A stretch of DNA of 64,000 bases from Sciurus carolinensis (taxonomy: Eukaryota > Chordata > Mammalia > Rodentia > Sciuridae): positions 105,773,160 through 105,837,159 of the forward strand of contig NC_062219.1 of NCBI RefSeq assembly GCF_902686445.1. Reading direction: 5' to 3'. The notes beneath the pieces are model-generated. The model searched no databases. It was not told the DNA's origin and saw only the letters and a list, made by a program, of their open reading frames with translations. Within the stretch, counting starts at the first letter, position 1; every line of letters starts with the position of its first letter. Shown here piece after piece: positions 26,580-39,562 of the stretch. The position numbers were made by a program, and so were the translations under genes.

Positions 26580-28290
26580 GTTCAAAAAAAAAATCAAGAA
26601 TGTCAAATTCGTCAGTACTTCTGCACAATATTACGCTAGAGGACTGCATCAGTACTATAGGCTAATAATGATAAAGCTATCATTATTCAAAAACCATGAA
26701 TATATACCCAGAAATATTTTAAAACTTCACCAACTACTATATTTAATATTATCAATTCATCAAGGTCACTAAACAAATTTAATATGAAAAATAAATTACA
26801 TTTCTATGTATCAGAAACAAATGAAAAGGCTGGGGATTTAGTTCAGTGATACAGTGTTTGTCTAGCCCATGTTGCCCTGGGTTTAATCTTGAGTACTACA
26901 AAAGAAAAACAGCAACAACAAGAAACTCATTGAAATCAAAAATTTTAAAAAATGATACCTTTTAGAGAAGCATTAAGATTCAAGAAATAATCCTAATAAA
27001 AAAAAATTGTACCTCAAACTACAAAACATTACTAATAGAATGCAAAGATATTAATCATATTATTACTATAATTTCTTTCATAACAATCATATTGTTGTCA
27101 TGATTTCAAATAATTATGTTGAAAATTTTTAAATTTTCCTAAATAATCTATCGATTCAGAGAAATCAGAGTTAAATCCCAGAATTCACCCCTCACACTGA
27201 AACTGAAATATTAATTGTATCATGTGTATGAAAATAAAGGGTCAAGAAGAGACAAATTATTCTTGTAAAGAGCAAAGTTGGAGAACTTGTTCTACCAGAT
27301 ATTGAGACCTACCGTAGTAATTAAACATGTATGGTATTTAGTATTACAACAATTTAGGAAGTCTAGAAGTAGATCCACATATTTATGTTAATCACTTTGT
27401 TTATAACAGATGAGACACCAGTCATGGGGAAAAATGACTTTTTCTAAAAATGATACATTATTGAATATCACATATGAAAAAAAAGTGGATCTTACTCTTC
27501 ATTCATGGTAAATGTAGTATACCTGAAAATTCAAATCAGAAAGCATTTCCAGGTAGATCACACATATAAATATGAATTATAAAACAAAAACCATAGACCC
27601 AAAATAGCAAATATATTATAAATATCTGTCAAAAGTTACTAAATATTAATAAATTATTATTTCTTGAATTTAAGAAATTCTGTTTATTAAAATAAAATAT
27701 TTAGGAAAGGAAAATGTAGTGGGAAAAGATTTTAGACATACCCTTATCCAAAAGAAGTAATCCAGAATATAAAGAAAGAAGTGATAAATAAGTGAAAACA
27801 GGTGTTCAGTAAATAATTAACAATGAACTCAACCTCATTACTAAGTGAAGTGCAAATCAGAGCAATATAAAATATCACCACCCATAAAAAGTGCTAAAAC
27901 AGAAAAGATGGGACATAATAAAGTACTGGAAAGAATGTGGAGCAAATGGAAACAATTTAAACATGGCTCCTAAGTTTATAGTCAGAAGAATTACATACAC
28001 AAATTCATCAAAAGACATGAATCAAATGTTCATGACATCAGTTTTCATGAAAATTTCAAACTGAAACTATTCAAATTACCAGTGGGATGGAAAATTACAT
28101 TGTGCTGTTCACAAAATGATGGGCTACAGAAAACTGAGAATTGCATGGGAAATAGTTCTATTCATAATATGGAGAAATCCCTCAAACACAATAATTAGTA
28201 AAAGAATGAGATCCAATAAACCATGTATGAGACTACATCTCCACACAAAAGAGTCATCATAAATCATCATCCTTTAAATATCTGTGGTGA
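26580..28290 (+). mobile_element. old L1 fragment, ORF2 part
   Basis: L1-typical text such as gatattgagacctaccgtag, ccatagacccaaaatagcaa, caacctcattactaagtgaa-gtgcaaatcagag and gtactggaaagaatgtggag runs through the stretch, with many stops. It is interrupted by the ID at 26828. Confidence 0.7.
26828..26935 (+). mobile_element. ID-type SINE nested in L1
   Basis: ggctggggatttagttcagt, cctgggtttaatcttgagta, then an A-rich tail with caacaacaag. It interrupts a + strand L1 that continues on both sides. Confidence 0.82.
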
Positions 28291-28615
28291 TAAAAGTCAG
28301 GATTTGGGTGACCCTTGGAGGGAGGTAGTGATACAAAGATATGTCTGAGACCACTAGAGGAAAACAGGACAGTGTTTTCTGGCACAGCATTATTCCTCCT
28401 TTGTTTAAAGCTACTTATTAGACACCATCAACCTCTATGATCTCACCTCTCTTCAATTAAACCACAATATAGTTCTGCTTTCCACTGAATAGCAATAGCT
28501 TTTCGATTCTGGAAATTCAGTGACTTCTTCTGTCTCCAAGCTCAAGGCACCTGCGGTTGTTCCACTTGGGATTCGTTCACCATCCTATTTGATTTTTCAC
28601 TTTCTCCATTACCAG

Positions 28616-29057
28616 TGTTGTGGTCTGGATGTGAGGTGTCCCCCAAAGCTCATGTGTGAGACAATGTAAGAAGGTTAAGAGGAGAAATGATTAGGTTTTG
28701 AAAGACTTAACCTAATCAGTGAATTGATCCCTGATGGGATTAACTGAGTGGTAACTGGAGGCAGGTAGGGTGTGGCTAGAGGAGGTGGAATTGGGGCATG
28801 GCTTTCCGGTATATATATATATTTGTATCTGGCAAGTGGAGTCTCTCTCTGCTTCCTGATCACCCTGATGTGAACTGCTTCCCTCTGTCACTCTCTCCTG
28901 CCATGATGTTCAACCTCACCTTGAGCAATGGAGCCAGACTTCTATGGACTAAGACCTCTGAAACCATGAGCCCTCAAATAAACCTTTCCTCCTCTACAGT
29001 TGTGATGGTCAGGGCATTTAGTCAGAGCAGCGAAATAGCTAAAATGTCAGTATAACA
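28616..29057 (+). mobile_element. solo MaLR-type LTR
   Basis: About 442 bp, beginning TGTTGTGGTCTGGATGTGAG and ending TATAACA. It contains the MaLR-like blocks ttgatccctgatgggatt, gaaaccatgagccctcaaat and aataaacc (poly(A) signal at about 28978), and a TATA-type run near 28810. It lies in the region between DEFB112 and DEFB110. Boundaries are taken from the TGTT...AACA ends. Confidence 0.72.
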
Positions 29058-29299
29058 AATTATGTATTTTAAATCCCCAGTTGGATCATTTTAAGTTGTT
29101 TTGCTTTCCTGATTGGAATTTGGTAAATAAAATTGAAATAACTTTAATAAACTAGAACAAAACTTAAAATAAAGTAGTAAAACTAAATAAATTTAATATA
29201 TGGAAGTAAACAAGGAAATTAAAACCCCATGACTCTCACAAGTATCTACAAACATGAATTCACAACAGCAACCACACACATACACACATCAATGCAAGA

Positions 29300-29509
29300 T
29301 TTTTTTTTTCTTTTTGTTATCAGGGATTGAACTCAGGGACACTTGACCACTGAGTCACATCCCCAACCCTATTTTGTATTTTCTTGAGAAACAGGGTCTC
29401 ATTGAGTTGCTTAGCACTTCGCCTTTGCTGAGGCTGACTTTGAACTCACTATCCTTCTGCTTCAGCCTCCCTAGCCACTGTGATTACAGGCATGTGCCAC
29501 CACACCTGG
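29300..29509 (-). mobile_element. B1-dID composite SINE
   Basis: Starts with a T-rich (reversed A tail) run. Then cagggattgaactcagggac, a gagaaacagggtctcattga linker and an end at catgtgccaccacacctgg. Both halves are complete. Confidence 0.9.
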
Positions 29510-29910
29510 AAAATGCAAAATATTTTTGTTAGGCCTTAAATTTAAAGACGAACTTGGAAAATAATTTTTTTGTCCAATTAACTTTGCTTTCTCTTATATA
29601 GGTAAATCACACACAGACCCTGTGTACTTGTCTGAGAAAAAAGCCTGTGAAAAGATCAGATACAGAGAAAAAAAAAAAAAAAAACTTTAGCAATAGTCTT
29701 GCCCAGCATATTTCTTGCACAAACCAACTGTCTAGGGGACAGAGAAGCTAAAAAGGCAGAGTCACAAAGAAGTCCAGGAAATTCTGATTCATACACTAAT
29801 ATGCTGTGATAAACAACCTATTGCCTCCTGGTGTATAAGAACATCAAGTCCTAAGATTCATCAAGTCCTAAGAGACAAAGCAATCTATACTGAAACTTGA
29901 AGTGTGAGTG

Positions 29911-29968
29911 TAAAAAAAAAAATATATATATATATAAAAAAATTATATATATATATATATATATATAA
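29911..29968. repeat. A-rich/(TA)n microsatellite
   Basis: A run of A followed by two (AT)n blocks separated by aaaaaaatt. Confidence 0.9.
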
Positions 29969-29999
29969 TCCTCCATTAAATGTTGCTGAGTCCTTAAAA

Positions 30000-32460
30000 T
30001 CAAATATACTAAACTTGAAAGATCTTTGCAATATAAGGACACAATAGCCATAACTGGAAAACATGCAATTTAGTGGACCAAGAATTTTCAATATAGAATG
30101 TTCCTTTCATGAATACTCATCCTCCAAATCTCAGTTTAGGTCATCTTTGTATTTCAATATAGTGTGGATTATCATGTTGGGGATCAAGAATGGATGGCAT
30201 TATACCTGGTTTAATGATTCTACAATCTTTATAGCAATGTTTCCCCAACTCTCATAATCATACTTCCAGAATTTTCTACTTGGATTTAACATTAAAATGA
30301 ATTTCACTTGCTCATATAGCACTGGAAGACTGTATTTAGGTGGCCTAATTTTTAGGAGTGGACAGTGGGATATATCGGTGAGGAAAATGACTATACCTCA
30401 GATTTCCATATTTCAAATGTCTCTTATCATTTAGATGATTGTAAGAAATGTAGTTAAATTTTAAGCCTTTGGCTTAATTATCCACAAAATGAAGACAATT
30501 ATAGCTCATACCTCATAAAAATTAAATAAAAAGTATAGCATATCTTTATTAAAATCATTAGTTATTATTATTATTATTATCATTTGCAGTGGTGGTGGTA
30601 GTGCTATAGTACTACTATAACCTGTAGCACTAGGATGGACTTACAATCACAAACACATGTTATCTTCACTGTGGTTGAATAGTGGTAAACTATTAACTAC
30701 TTGAGTTAAATGAATTAAATAATATAAAACACCAATGATAGGAAATGAACTGTAGGAGCTGATTTTCTAATACCCATGAGTCTAATTGGAATAAATACGG
30801 AAAATAATATTTTGTAATGTCTTTCCTCTACCCATCAACACAGGACTGTTACCTTTTATAATTCTGGGTAAGAAATAGTTGATAAGGCAGAATAGACTTG
30901 TATTGGCACTTGATCTGTCTGGGAAGTGGATAGATTAAGAAAGTCCTTGATCCATAGTACCTGATCCCACAGTGCTTGTGAGGACAATAGTGAGAAGATT
31001 ATAAATTGCTTGAGACTTCTTGTGGAAAAAAGGTTGGTCCTTTCGAGAATGTCTGACATTTTACTTTGGGTAACCTGCATAGAGCAATGTGTCTTAAGGA
31101 TTATTACAACTTGATGAAATAAGGAGACTCTCATGCTGTGCGTAAAATATTGCTTCTAAAGAAACAAATATAAAAGGTAGCTATAATAACTACCAATTCA
31201 TATTAAATCTTTATAAACTCTATGGGTTGTTATCCTTTATTAAAACTCTCTGCACACTACGGTTTTTCTGAGTTTAGTTCTGATGGTTACTTTGTCTTTT
31301 CAAAGTTGTGGTTTTTTATTTATTTCCTGGCTTCCTTTTATTTTGTTTGCTTGTTGCTTTCAACCACACCTTCACCTTTTTTGGTAATATCTGGACATGA
31401 CCTATTTGGTTAAATAAAGATACATAGGGCTCTATAATGAAGTTTGATGTTTATCCAACTAGGAGTTACACTCCTCTGTTTTCTTCAACAAATGTTGGAG
31501 GCTGAAGTTTGTTCTAGTGCCTTGATTTATTTTCCTCTGTTGTTTCTTGGGCTTACCTAGAGATTTCTTCTTAAACAGAATTTAAGCCTTGCAATTTTTA
31601 AATTACAATCTCCAATATGACACAGAAGTCCTGTTGCTATGGGTGGTTAAGTGCTGTGGGAAGGGAAGCATTCTACAATTCAGTCTTTTAGTGGGTCTGA
31701 GGTCACGGGCTGTGAGTTTCATATGTACCTCTCAGCTTTTCCAAACCACCTCTTTTAGGTGAAATGAGAAGGATAAAGGAGTCTCCACTCAGTGGCTTTT
31801 CCTAATTTTTTCTAAATTCTTTCCTCCCCTGCCCCACAGGCATTTCCCCTTAGAAAATTCAAGCACATTAATTCTGTCTTATTTCTTGAACACATGGCCA
31901 ACATCCATTTTAACATTGGTTTAAGCAAATGCCTTAAAAGTAGTTTTGCAATACTGTAAAATAAGGAGAAATTTTATATGCTAATATATCTCAATGTATA
32001 TGTAGTACAAATCATAATTTCAACATGATAGGATTTTGAAACTGGAAAAAAAAGTCAGTCTTCCTGAATTTGTATCAAAACTTATGGCCTAATTTACTAA
32101 AACAGCCTTTCAGAAAATTAGATATCTAAAAATAATTCTTTTGGTTTTAATTTTTTTTTTTTTATAAAAGGTTAACCTATCTATCTAGGACCAGAATAAT
32201 AAATATAATAGGAATTGTTTTTATGGTCTGATTTCTTGATAGTAAGCTAAAACATGATTGTTTCTTTAAAAAATGGCATAGAAAGATAAAATTACAAAGA
32301 ATGGCTGGGATCATTGAAATTATCTGATCAAATCCTATGTGCCAACATATTACCTAAAAATTAAAATTAAGCCAAATAAAAATGTATTTTATCATATTAG
32401 AATTTCTTCTATTTTAACTAATTTGTTTTTAAATTCATTCTGTAAAGTTTTAAAATAAAG
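30000..32460. other. intergenic stretch without recognised genes
   Basis: Between DEFB112 and DEFB110. MIR-like text near 30.46-30.56 kb, an ATT run near 30.56 kb, otherwise unassigned. The 31.45-31.87 kb part is less AT-rich and may be an old repeat. Confidence 0.4.
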
Positions 32461-32803
32461 TGCTATCATTAAAAAAAAAACTGCACACAGATCTTATACT
32501 CTTTATCTAAATTAATTCAAACTAGATCAGACCTAAATGTAAAGATTCCTAGATGGTAACAGAAGAGAAATCTAGATGACCTTGAGTTTGGCAGTGACTT
32601 TTTAGATACAACATCAAAGGTATGATATATGAAAGAAATAATTAATAAGCTGGATTTCATTAAAATTAAAACTTCTGCTCTGTGAAAGACACTCAGAGGA
32701 TGAGCAGTCAAGCCACAGAATGGGAAAAAGGTTTGCAAAAGCCATATCTGATAAAAATAATGCTACCAAAATAAACAAAGATCACTTAAAACTGTACAAC
32801 AAA

Positions 32804-32905
32804 GGGATTCGGGATGTAGCTCAGTGGTAAAGCACTCAGCTAGCATGTTCGAGGTCTGTGGTTCACCAACCAGAATGGCAAAACAATCACAATAACAACA
32901 AGGAC
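32804..32905 (+). mobile_element. ID-type SINE nested in L1
   Basis: gggattcgggatgtagctca, agcactcagctagcatgttc and gaggtctgtggttcaccaac, then an A-rich tail. It splits the L1 between ...actgtacaac and acccagttaaaaaaatgggc. Confidence 0.75.
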
Positions 32906-33009
32906 AAAAAGAAAAACCCCATGAAAACCTCAACGAAAAGAAAATGAGCAACCCAGTTAAAAAAATGGGCAATAAATATCATTAAAGCAGATTTACAGAT
33001 AGAAAATAA

Positions 33010-33545
33010 TCATGTGAAAAGATACTCAACATTGTGTAAGTCAAAAGTCTCCAGGAAAAGAACAGAAAAAATGGGATGTCAGTGAATTTATTGTTAGAAA
33101 AGGCTCACACAGTTAGGGACTGAGAAAACCATAATATACCTTCTGCATACTGGAGAATCAGGAAAACTTGAGGAGTAACCTAGTTCAATCATGAAGATCT
33201 GAGAAGCAGGAGGTTACCTGTACAAGTTCCAGATTCCAAAGGCCTGAGAATTAGTAACTATGATGTCCAAGAACAGAAGAAAATGGTGTCTTGGCTTCAG
33301 AAGAGGGATAGAAATTTGTCTTTCCTCTGCCTTTCTGTGCTGAGCCTTCAATGAATCAGACAAACCTACTCACACTGGTCAGGGTAGGTCTTTTCTAGTC
33401 AATCTACTAATTCAAATGCCAATCTCTTGCAGAAACACCTTCACAGACACATCCAAAAATAATCTTCACCAATTATTTGGGCATTCCTTAACTGAGGCAA
33501 GATTTCACATAAATTTAAACATCACAAGCAATACCTTAATAAGGA
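33010..33545. repeat. old LTR-like insertion in L1 sequence
   Basis: The stretch with caatctactaattcaaatgc, caatctcttgcagaaacacc and ttcacagacacatccaaaaa resembles a common old mammalian LTR (MaLR/ERVL) segment. It splits the surrounding + strand L1. The exact family is not recognised. Confidence 0.35.
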
Positions 33546-34421
33546 ATTGGAAAATAAAACAAAGAATTAACACTGTATACCTATTTCAATGGCCAAAATC
33601 GAAAACACTGGTTAAATCAAAAACTGGCAATAATGGGTCGAAACAGTAGTCTCATTCATTGCTGTTAGTAATGCAAAATCAGTCTGTTTGGAAAGCAAGG
33701 TACTTTCATTCAAAACTAAACACACACTTCCATACAATCTAGCAATCATGCCTATGGTATTTACTCAAATGTGCTGAAAACATGTCTCCACAGAAGACTA
33801 CCTAAGAAGTTCATAACTGCTTTATTTATAATTTCCAAAACTTGGAAGCAACCGAGATATCCTGTGTACATGAATGGATTAATAAGCAGTGTTGTATTCA
33901 TTCCATTCATCATTATCATTCAACACACAAAAGGAGCTATTAATCCACAGAAAGACATGGATGAAACTGAGCTGTACATTAGTGAAAGAAAAAATCTAAA
34001 AAGGCTACATGCTATGTAATTCCAATTAAACAACATTCTGGGAAAGACTAATTATGGAGATCATGAAAGGATCAATGGTCACAAAGGGTCAGAGAGGAGG
34101 AATGGGTGAATAAGCAGAGCACAGGAGATTTTTTAGGACAACGATATTTTGAATGATACCATAATGATGAGTACATATTATTACACATTTGTGAAATCCA
34201 TGGAATATACAACACTAACACAGCTCTTAAGTGTACTGTAAAGTCTGTGTGATAAATATGTGGCATTATAGTTCAATTGACCATAACAAAGATACCATTC
34301 TTGTGCAGGAAATTGATGGGGGAAATCATGCATGTGTGGTTGGCTGGCAAAATATAAGAACTATCTGTACTTTTCCCTCAATTTGACTGGGGATTAAAAT
34401 GTCCTCTAAAAATAAAGTCTA

Positions 34422-34560
34422 GGGCTGGGGTTGTGGTTCAGTGGTAGAGCACTTGTCTAGCTTGTGTGAGGCACTGGGTTTGATTCTCAGAACCACATGA
34501 AAATAAATAAATAAAATAAAGGTATTGTGTTCACCTACAACTAAAAAATGTTAAAAATTA
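34422..34560 (+). mobile_element. ID-type SINE, well preserved
   Basis: gggctggggttgtggttcag, tggtagagcacttgtctagc and ggcactgggtttgattctca, then the aaataaataaataaaataaa and ggtattgtgttcacctacaa tail common to sciurid ID copies. It is the best preserved ID in the window. Confidence 0.92.
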
Positions 34561-35029
34561 AAATCTATTAAAAATTAACAAATGCAATCAGTATGATAAA
34601 TTCTATGTATGAATAAAGTCATCATAGTGGTGATGATCTTTGTCCCAGTCACATACTCATACTACACAAAGAACTTTATTTGGTGAATGTACAGAAAAGT
34701 ATTTGAAAGGCTGAGCTTTTGTAACAGAAAAAATAAATTCATATTCTGGTTATCTCATGTCCAGTTGTGTACTTTAAGGGCCATATTAGATTTTGTCTTA
34801 ATTTTCTCATTCCCTAACAATAATAAAAAATACCTGTAAACCACACTGAATAAATATTTGTAATCATTTATTCATGAATAAATAATGAGAGAAGGTATGC
34901 ATAACCAATGCTTTGTGGTCAGTCAACAGTCGTTACTTTCAATGGCAAATGGGTATCACTGTTAGTATCATTATTGTTAAGCTAAACAAGATTAAGTTTC
35001 ACACCTAATGAAACTGAAAGTGAGAAAGA

Positions 35030-35591
35030 CAAAGAGAGACACTAACTTTTCTGGTTCTTGGGACAAGATACAAAGAGAGTCTAACATGCCATAATCCTTC
35101 ATATCCAAAAGTGATTAACCAAATTAAAACCCAGCACCAATGGCCCATTGTCTGGGAATTGTCCTCCAGACCAAGAGCCTAGAGTTCTGTTACTCCTAGC
35201 ACCTGCACTGTCACCCCTTCATCTGGATGGTAAAACTCATCAGCTGAGGTGGTGCCTGAATGAAAGTGAGGCCCATGAGCAAGACATCTGAATGGATCTA
35301 AGCCTGCTTGACTCTGACTTGAAAACTGACCTGGCAAACCCCTTAGAAGCCATGGTAGGCAGATGTCCACCACTATCCCTCACACTGTGCCTCAGGATTT
35401 CAGACAGGCTTTCCTGGAGCCCCATCACCTGAACAAGTATTAGAGGAACCCGATTTCCCTAGGCATCCCCTTTACATAATTTTGAAGATTTTACTTAGAA
35501 GAGCAAATGCTCTTTCTATAGTTTCCCAGAACAGAGGCAGCATCTTCTCCCAAACCTTAGCTCTGCTTCTCTGCTTCCTCCAGCCTATTTA
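35030..35591. other. unassigned G+C-richer segment
   Basis: Two overlapping minus-strand frames of 62-64 codons lie at 35179-35428, without recognised domain. Sequence such as cagctgaggtggtgcctgaa and catggtaggcagatgtccac looks like once-coding or LTR sequence. I could not identify a parent. Confidence 0.35.
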
Positions 35592-36540
35592 TTAATTTAA
35601 TTTTTATTGATTTTTAGTTATACATGATAGTCGAATCCATTTTGATATAATTATACAGACATGGAATATATCTTATTCTGGTTAGTACTCCATTTTTATG
35701 GATGTACACAATGGTGGAATTCACTGTGGTGTATTCATATAAGTAGACAGAAAATTATTATATATTCATTCCACTCTCTTTCCTTTTCCTATCCCCACTC
35801 CTTTTCCTTCATTTCTCAATGTTTAATCTACTGAATATCTTCCCCTCACTCACCACTTATTGGGGGTCAGCTTCCATATATCAGAGAAAACATTCAACCT
35901 TTGACTTGAACATATATATGTGAAATATACATATATCATGCATATACATATATATATGCATATATATATGTATTACATTTTCTTTAACCATTCATCTGTT
36001 GAAGAGCAACTAGGTTGGTTCCATAGCTTAGCTATTGTATATTGTGCTGCTATAAACATTGATGTGGTTGGATCACTATAGTGTGCTGAGTTTGAGTTCT
36101 TTGAGTATATGCCAAGGAGTGGGATAACTGGGTCAAATGGTGGTTCCATTCCAAGTTTTATGAGGAATCTCCATAATACTTCCAGAGTGGTTGCACCAAT
36201 TTTAGTCCCACCAGCAATGTATGAGTGTACTTTTCCTCTATATCCTTATCAATGTTTATTGTTACTTGTATTATTGATAATTGCCATTCTGATTGGGATG
36301 AGATGAAATCTTAGTTTTAATTTGTATTTCTCTAATTGCTAAAGATGTTGAACATTTTTTCATATATTTGTTGATCATTCATATTTCTTCTTCTGAGAAG
36401 TATCTATTCAGTTCCTTTGCCCATTTGTTCATTAGGATATTTGTTTTATTGGTGCCAAGTTTTTTGAGTTCTTTATATATCCTGGAAAATAATGTTCTAT
36501 ATGAGGTGCAAGTGCAAAGATTTTCTCCTGTTTAGCATAA
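35592..36540 (-). mobile_element. L1 3' end and ORF2 C-terminal region, reversed
   Basis: ctaggttggttccatagctt, gggataactgggtcaaatgg, ccaccagcaatgtatgagtg and tttcatatatttgttgatca occur in the same order as in the L1 at 59.7-60.2 kb. The 3' UTR side is 35592-35900. Frames are broken. Confidence 0.8.
35900..35975. repeat. ATATATG-type low-complexity block
   Basis: Alternating catatatatgcatatatatatg text inside the reversed L1 3' region. Confidence 0.7.
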
Positions 36541-38860
36541 GCATTTTTTTATGCTTTCAAAAAAATTTCTGAATTTCAACAAACCAACCAAAAAAATCTG
36601 AAAGGCCTCGTTGCTAGTTTGATAATCTGAATCTCTAAATTCTATGTCTAGGTTAGGAAATGCCAGACCCTGTAGTAGCTGATGGGTGAGCAAAATATAT
36701 AATCTACCCTGGGATACCAAATATCACTGATAAATAATGCACAACACAATGTGTTAAATTTTCCGAAGACCAAGTAATGGTCAATATGTTTCACTATGAG
36801 GATATCTGGCCAAGCAAAAGGCTACTTGAATTCAACCTCAACTGATTACAACTATGATTTGACAGAGAAAACTCTGGGAGATCAGAGAAAATATATATTA
36901 AAGTATATATTAAAGTAGAAAGAATAAGAATTTTTCAGGAACTAGTAAGAATTGCACTTAAGAGTGATTAAGTGAGGCTCCTGAATTGTTCTAGCGTTCT
37001 GTCTAGTCATGTGACCTCCCACACATGTGCTCCCACCATTGTGAGATCATCTGTTATGAGGCCCTCAACAGAAAACTAACATGTGAGCATGACCAGTCTC
37101 TGATTTTCAGTCTCTAAGATAGAGATTTAAAATAATGTATTTTCTTTATCCATTATCCAGCCTCATTTATTTTGTATTAGCATCAGAAAAAAATGAACTT
37201 AATTTATACACACATTCAAATATATATTTTATCTATATAAAATTTTATATATATATTTTATATATAATATATATAAATATATAAAATTTTATACATATAT
37301 TATATATATATATTTTATATATATAAAATCTTATATATATATAAAATTCCCCAGAGCCTTTTGGCAGAAAGACACCATGGAGTTACTATTTTGATAGGGC
37401 AAAAACAATTCTGACATTAAGAGATTATTTTCATTTGATTTGAATGATTAATATATTGAGAGAAGAATAATAAGTGATCTTGGTCTCAATGAACTTCCTT
37501 GGAAGTTATAGTTCTTTTCTTGGAAAGAAGTTATAAGGGACCCCTAAATCATAATTTGCTTCTAAATAATATTGTATTTGTCCATGAAGTCTTATCATTG
37601 TGGATGTATAAGGTCAGACTTTTACAGAAAAATGGTGAGAATTTTGAGATTTGGAAGAGCAACATGGTCCCTTGGAGAATTTCTAATTAGGTTATTTTTA
37701 CACTGTGTTTCTCCATAGTGCCCAAGGGTACTGCTGAGTTGGATCCCAGAACACCACAGTTTTAAAAGTTTTAAGATAACTGATTTAGAACAATAACCTC
37801 ACCTTTCAAAGTCTAGTGATTTCCATTCTACTACTTTATGATCTTAGGAAAGTTATTTAAGCTTTATTTCCATTTCTTTATCTTCCTTCCTTCCTTTCTT
37901 TTTTTAAGGGAAGAAAAGAATAACTTAATGAGCTTGTTTTAAGTTTTAGAAAATAGCATATGTAATTACCAAAGAGTCTGGTTCAGAGTCAGACCAATGG
38001 ATAATTACATTATAATCATTATTACTTATAATCAACTAACATTGAAACTCATGTCAATTTCTTTAAAAAGGTGGCTGGGGAATCGTGCAGTAGCAAATAA
38101 CTTCAACACTTGATAGTGCAGCAAGTCTTACTGATTTGGGGAGCAATTTCTAAATTCTGTGTAGACTGGGCCTGCATAAATTTACAAGAGTTATATAGTA
38201 AAAATATTTTTTTTCACTATTTCTTCTCTCATGTTTGACAGTTGTATTTTCCAAAATAGTCATTCTTTGAAGCAGCAGTCCTTGGAGGAAGAGTCTCACT
38301 AAAGCCATGCATTACAAAAGTAATGAAACACATTTATTAAAATACATCCATATAGTCCCATTCCTCTTGATATAAATTCTGTGGATGAGCAAGGTCTAAA
38401 ACTAAGATTTATGAATTTGAATCTACTTTCTAGATTGACAGTTTTTAAAATAATTTGTATTATTTTTTCACACAAATCTTTTGTGTGAAAATGAAGAATA
38501 AATGAAGAATAATCATGACTTAGATTTCAATCCTATTTATAGATGAGGAAACTTTCTAGGCCCAGATAAGTAACAGTGAAGGCACTACTACTGGAGGAGG
38601 TACATGCCCACATGTGATTTATACCTAAAGAGCAAGAAAAACCATGGAAATCACCCTTCAGACTAAATAACAAAAATAGCAAAAAGAGTAGAAGATCAAA
38701 GTCCATGGAGTACCAACTAACCCCTCCCCTTCATGCTGCAAAACCAATTGTACATCTGTGGTATTTCAGGTGAACTAGAAGTGGGTTCTGATCACACTGA
38801 AAGGAACCTATCATTGTTAATATCAGGCCAATGGTGTTAACTACAGAAGGGTAGACATTG
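36541..38860. other. intergenic stretch without recognised genes
   Basis: AT-rich; contains the palindromic block at 37.2 kb. The right part (about 38.55-38.86 kb) may be 3' UTR of the ATP6V1E retrocopy. Nothing else is recognised. Confidence 0.4.
37199..37347. repeat. imperfect AT-rich palindromic block
   Basis: Repeated tatatataaaattttatata-type units in both orientations over about 150 bp. The sequence can form several hairpins or cruciforms. Confidence 0.8.
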
Positions 38861-38952
38861 ATAAATACAGAGCAATGTCAGAACAGCAGAGAGGAAGCTA
38901 CACAATCTTTCTTCAGAAGTAGAATGGTAGATGAATTCTACCCCTCAAAGAT

Positions 38953-39503
38953 TTAGTCCAAAAATTTTCTATTGGTATTTGCACCAAATAAGACATCATC
39001 TGCTGAGATATGAGCTTGAACAGGCTTTCCAGGGTATTGGAAACCATTATTTTAATATTCCCATTATAAATCTGAACTCCACCAGCTGTTTCTTTGGGGT
39101 AGGTCTCCTGATCAATTTTGATATTCACATCTTTCCTGGTAGCAATTCTGTACATAGGGATACTTTTTCTGTAATGCAGCTTTTACAAGACAGAAATCTG
39201 GTTTCCTACAATGAACAATATTCGGGGTTCCAACAACTGTGCAAACCCTAGAAGACCAGTTCATCCAGCAGCCCTTGGTATGTGGTTGTGTCTTTTAGCA
39301 CATGGCTCATTCTCTTCTGCTTCATTCAGTAAGTCAGTGACAAGGTCATCTCTCACTCTGAAGACAGAACCTCGCTTATCTCATCGAATTAGACACCTGA
39401 ATTATTTTCTGCAGTTCAGTCTGTATTTCTTTATTTCTTTCTTCTTTTAGTGTTCTGTAATCCTCAGTCTTTAGGTTTTCATAAGATGGGCTTTCTCAAT
39501 TTT

Positions 39504-39562
<59 letters not shown>

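Larger units (their letters stand above)
32470..34400 (+). mobile_element. old L1 fragment with two nested insertions
   Basis: tggatttcattaaaattaaa, ttctgctctgtgaaagacac, tgggcaataaatatc and later acttggaagcaaccgagata-tcc and gaaagacatggatgaaactg are L1 ORF2/3' UTR text in order. An ID and an LTR-like segment are inserted in it. Confidence 0.7.

Noticed and set aside
29851..30091. Tyr/Ile-rich minus-strand frames
   Set aside because: They are translations of the (TA)n microsatellite and its flanks.
38913..39155. 80-codon minus-strand frame with V-ATPase E similarity, as a possible gene
   Set aside because: It is only the longest surviving open piece of a retrocopy whose start is lost and which has several stops upstream.
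38931..39251. 106-codon + strand frame
   Set aside because: It is the antisense shadow of the ATP6V1E processed pseudogene.
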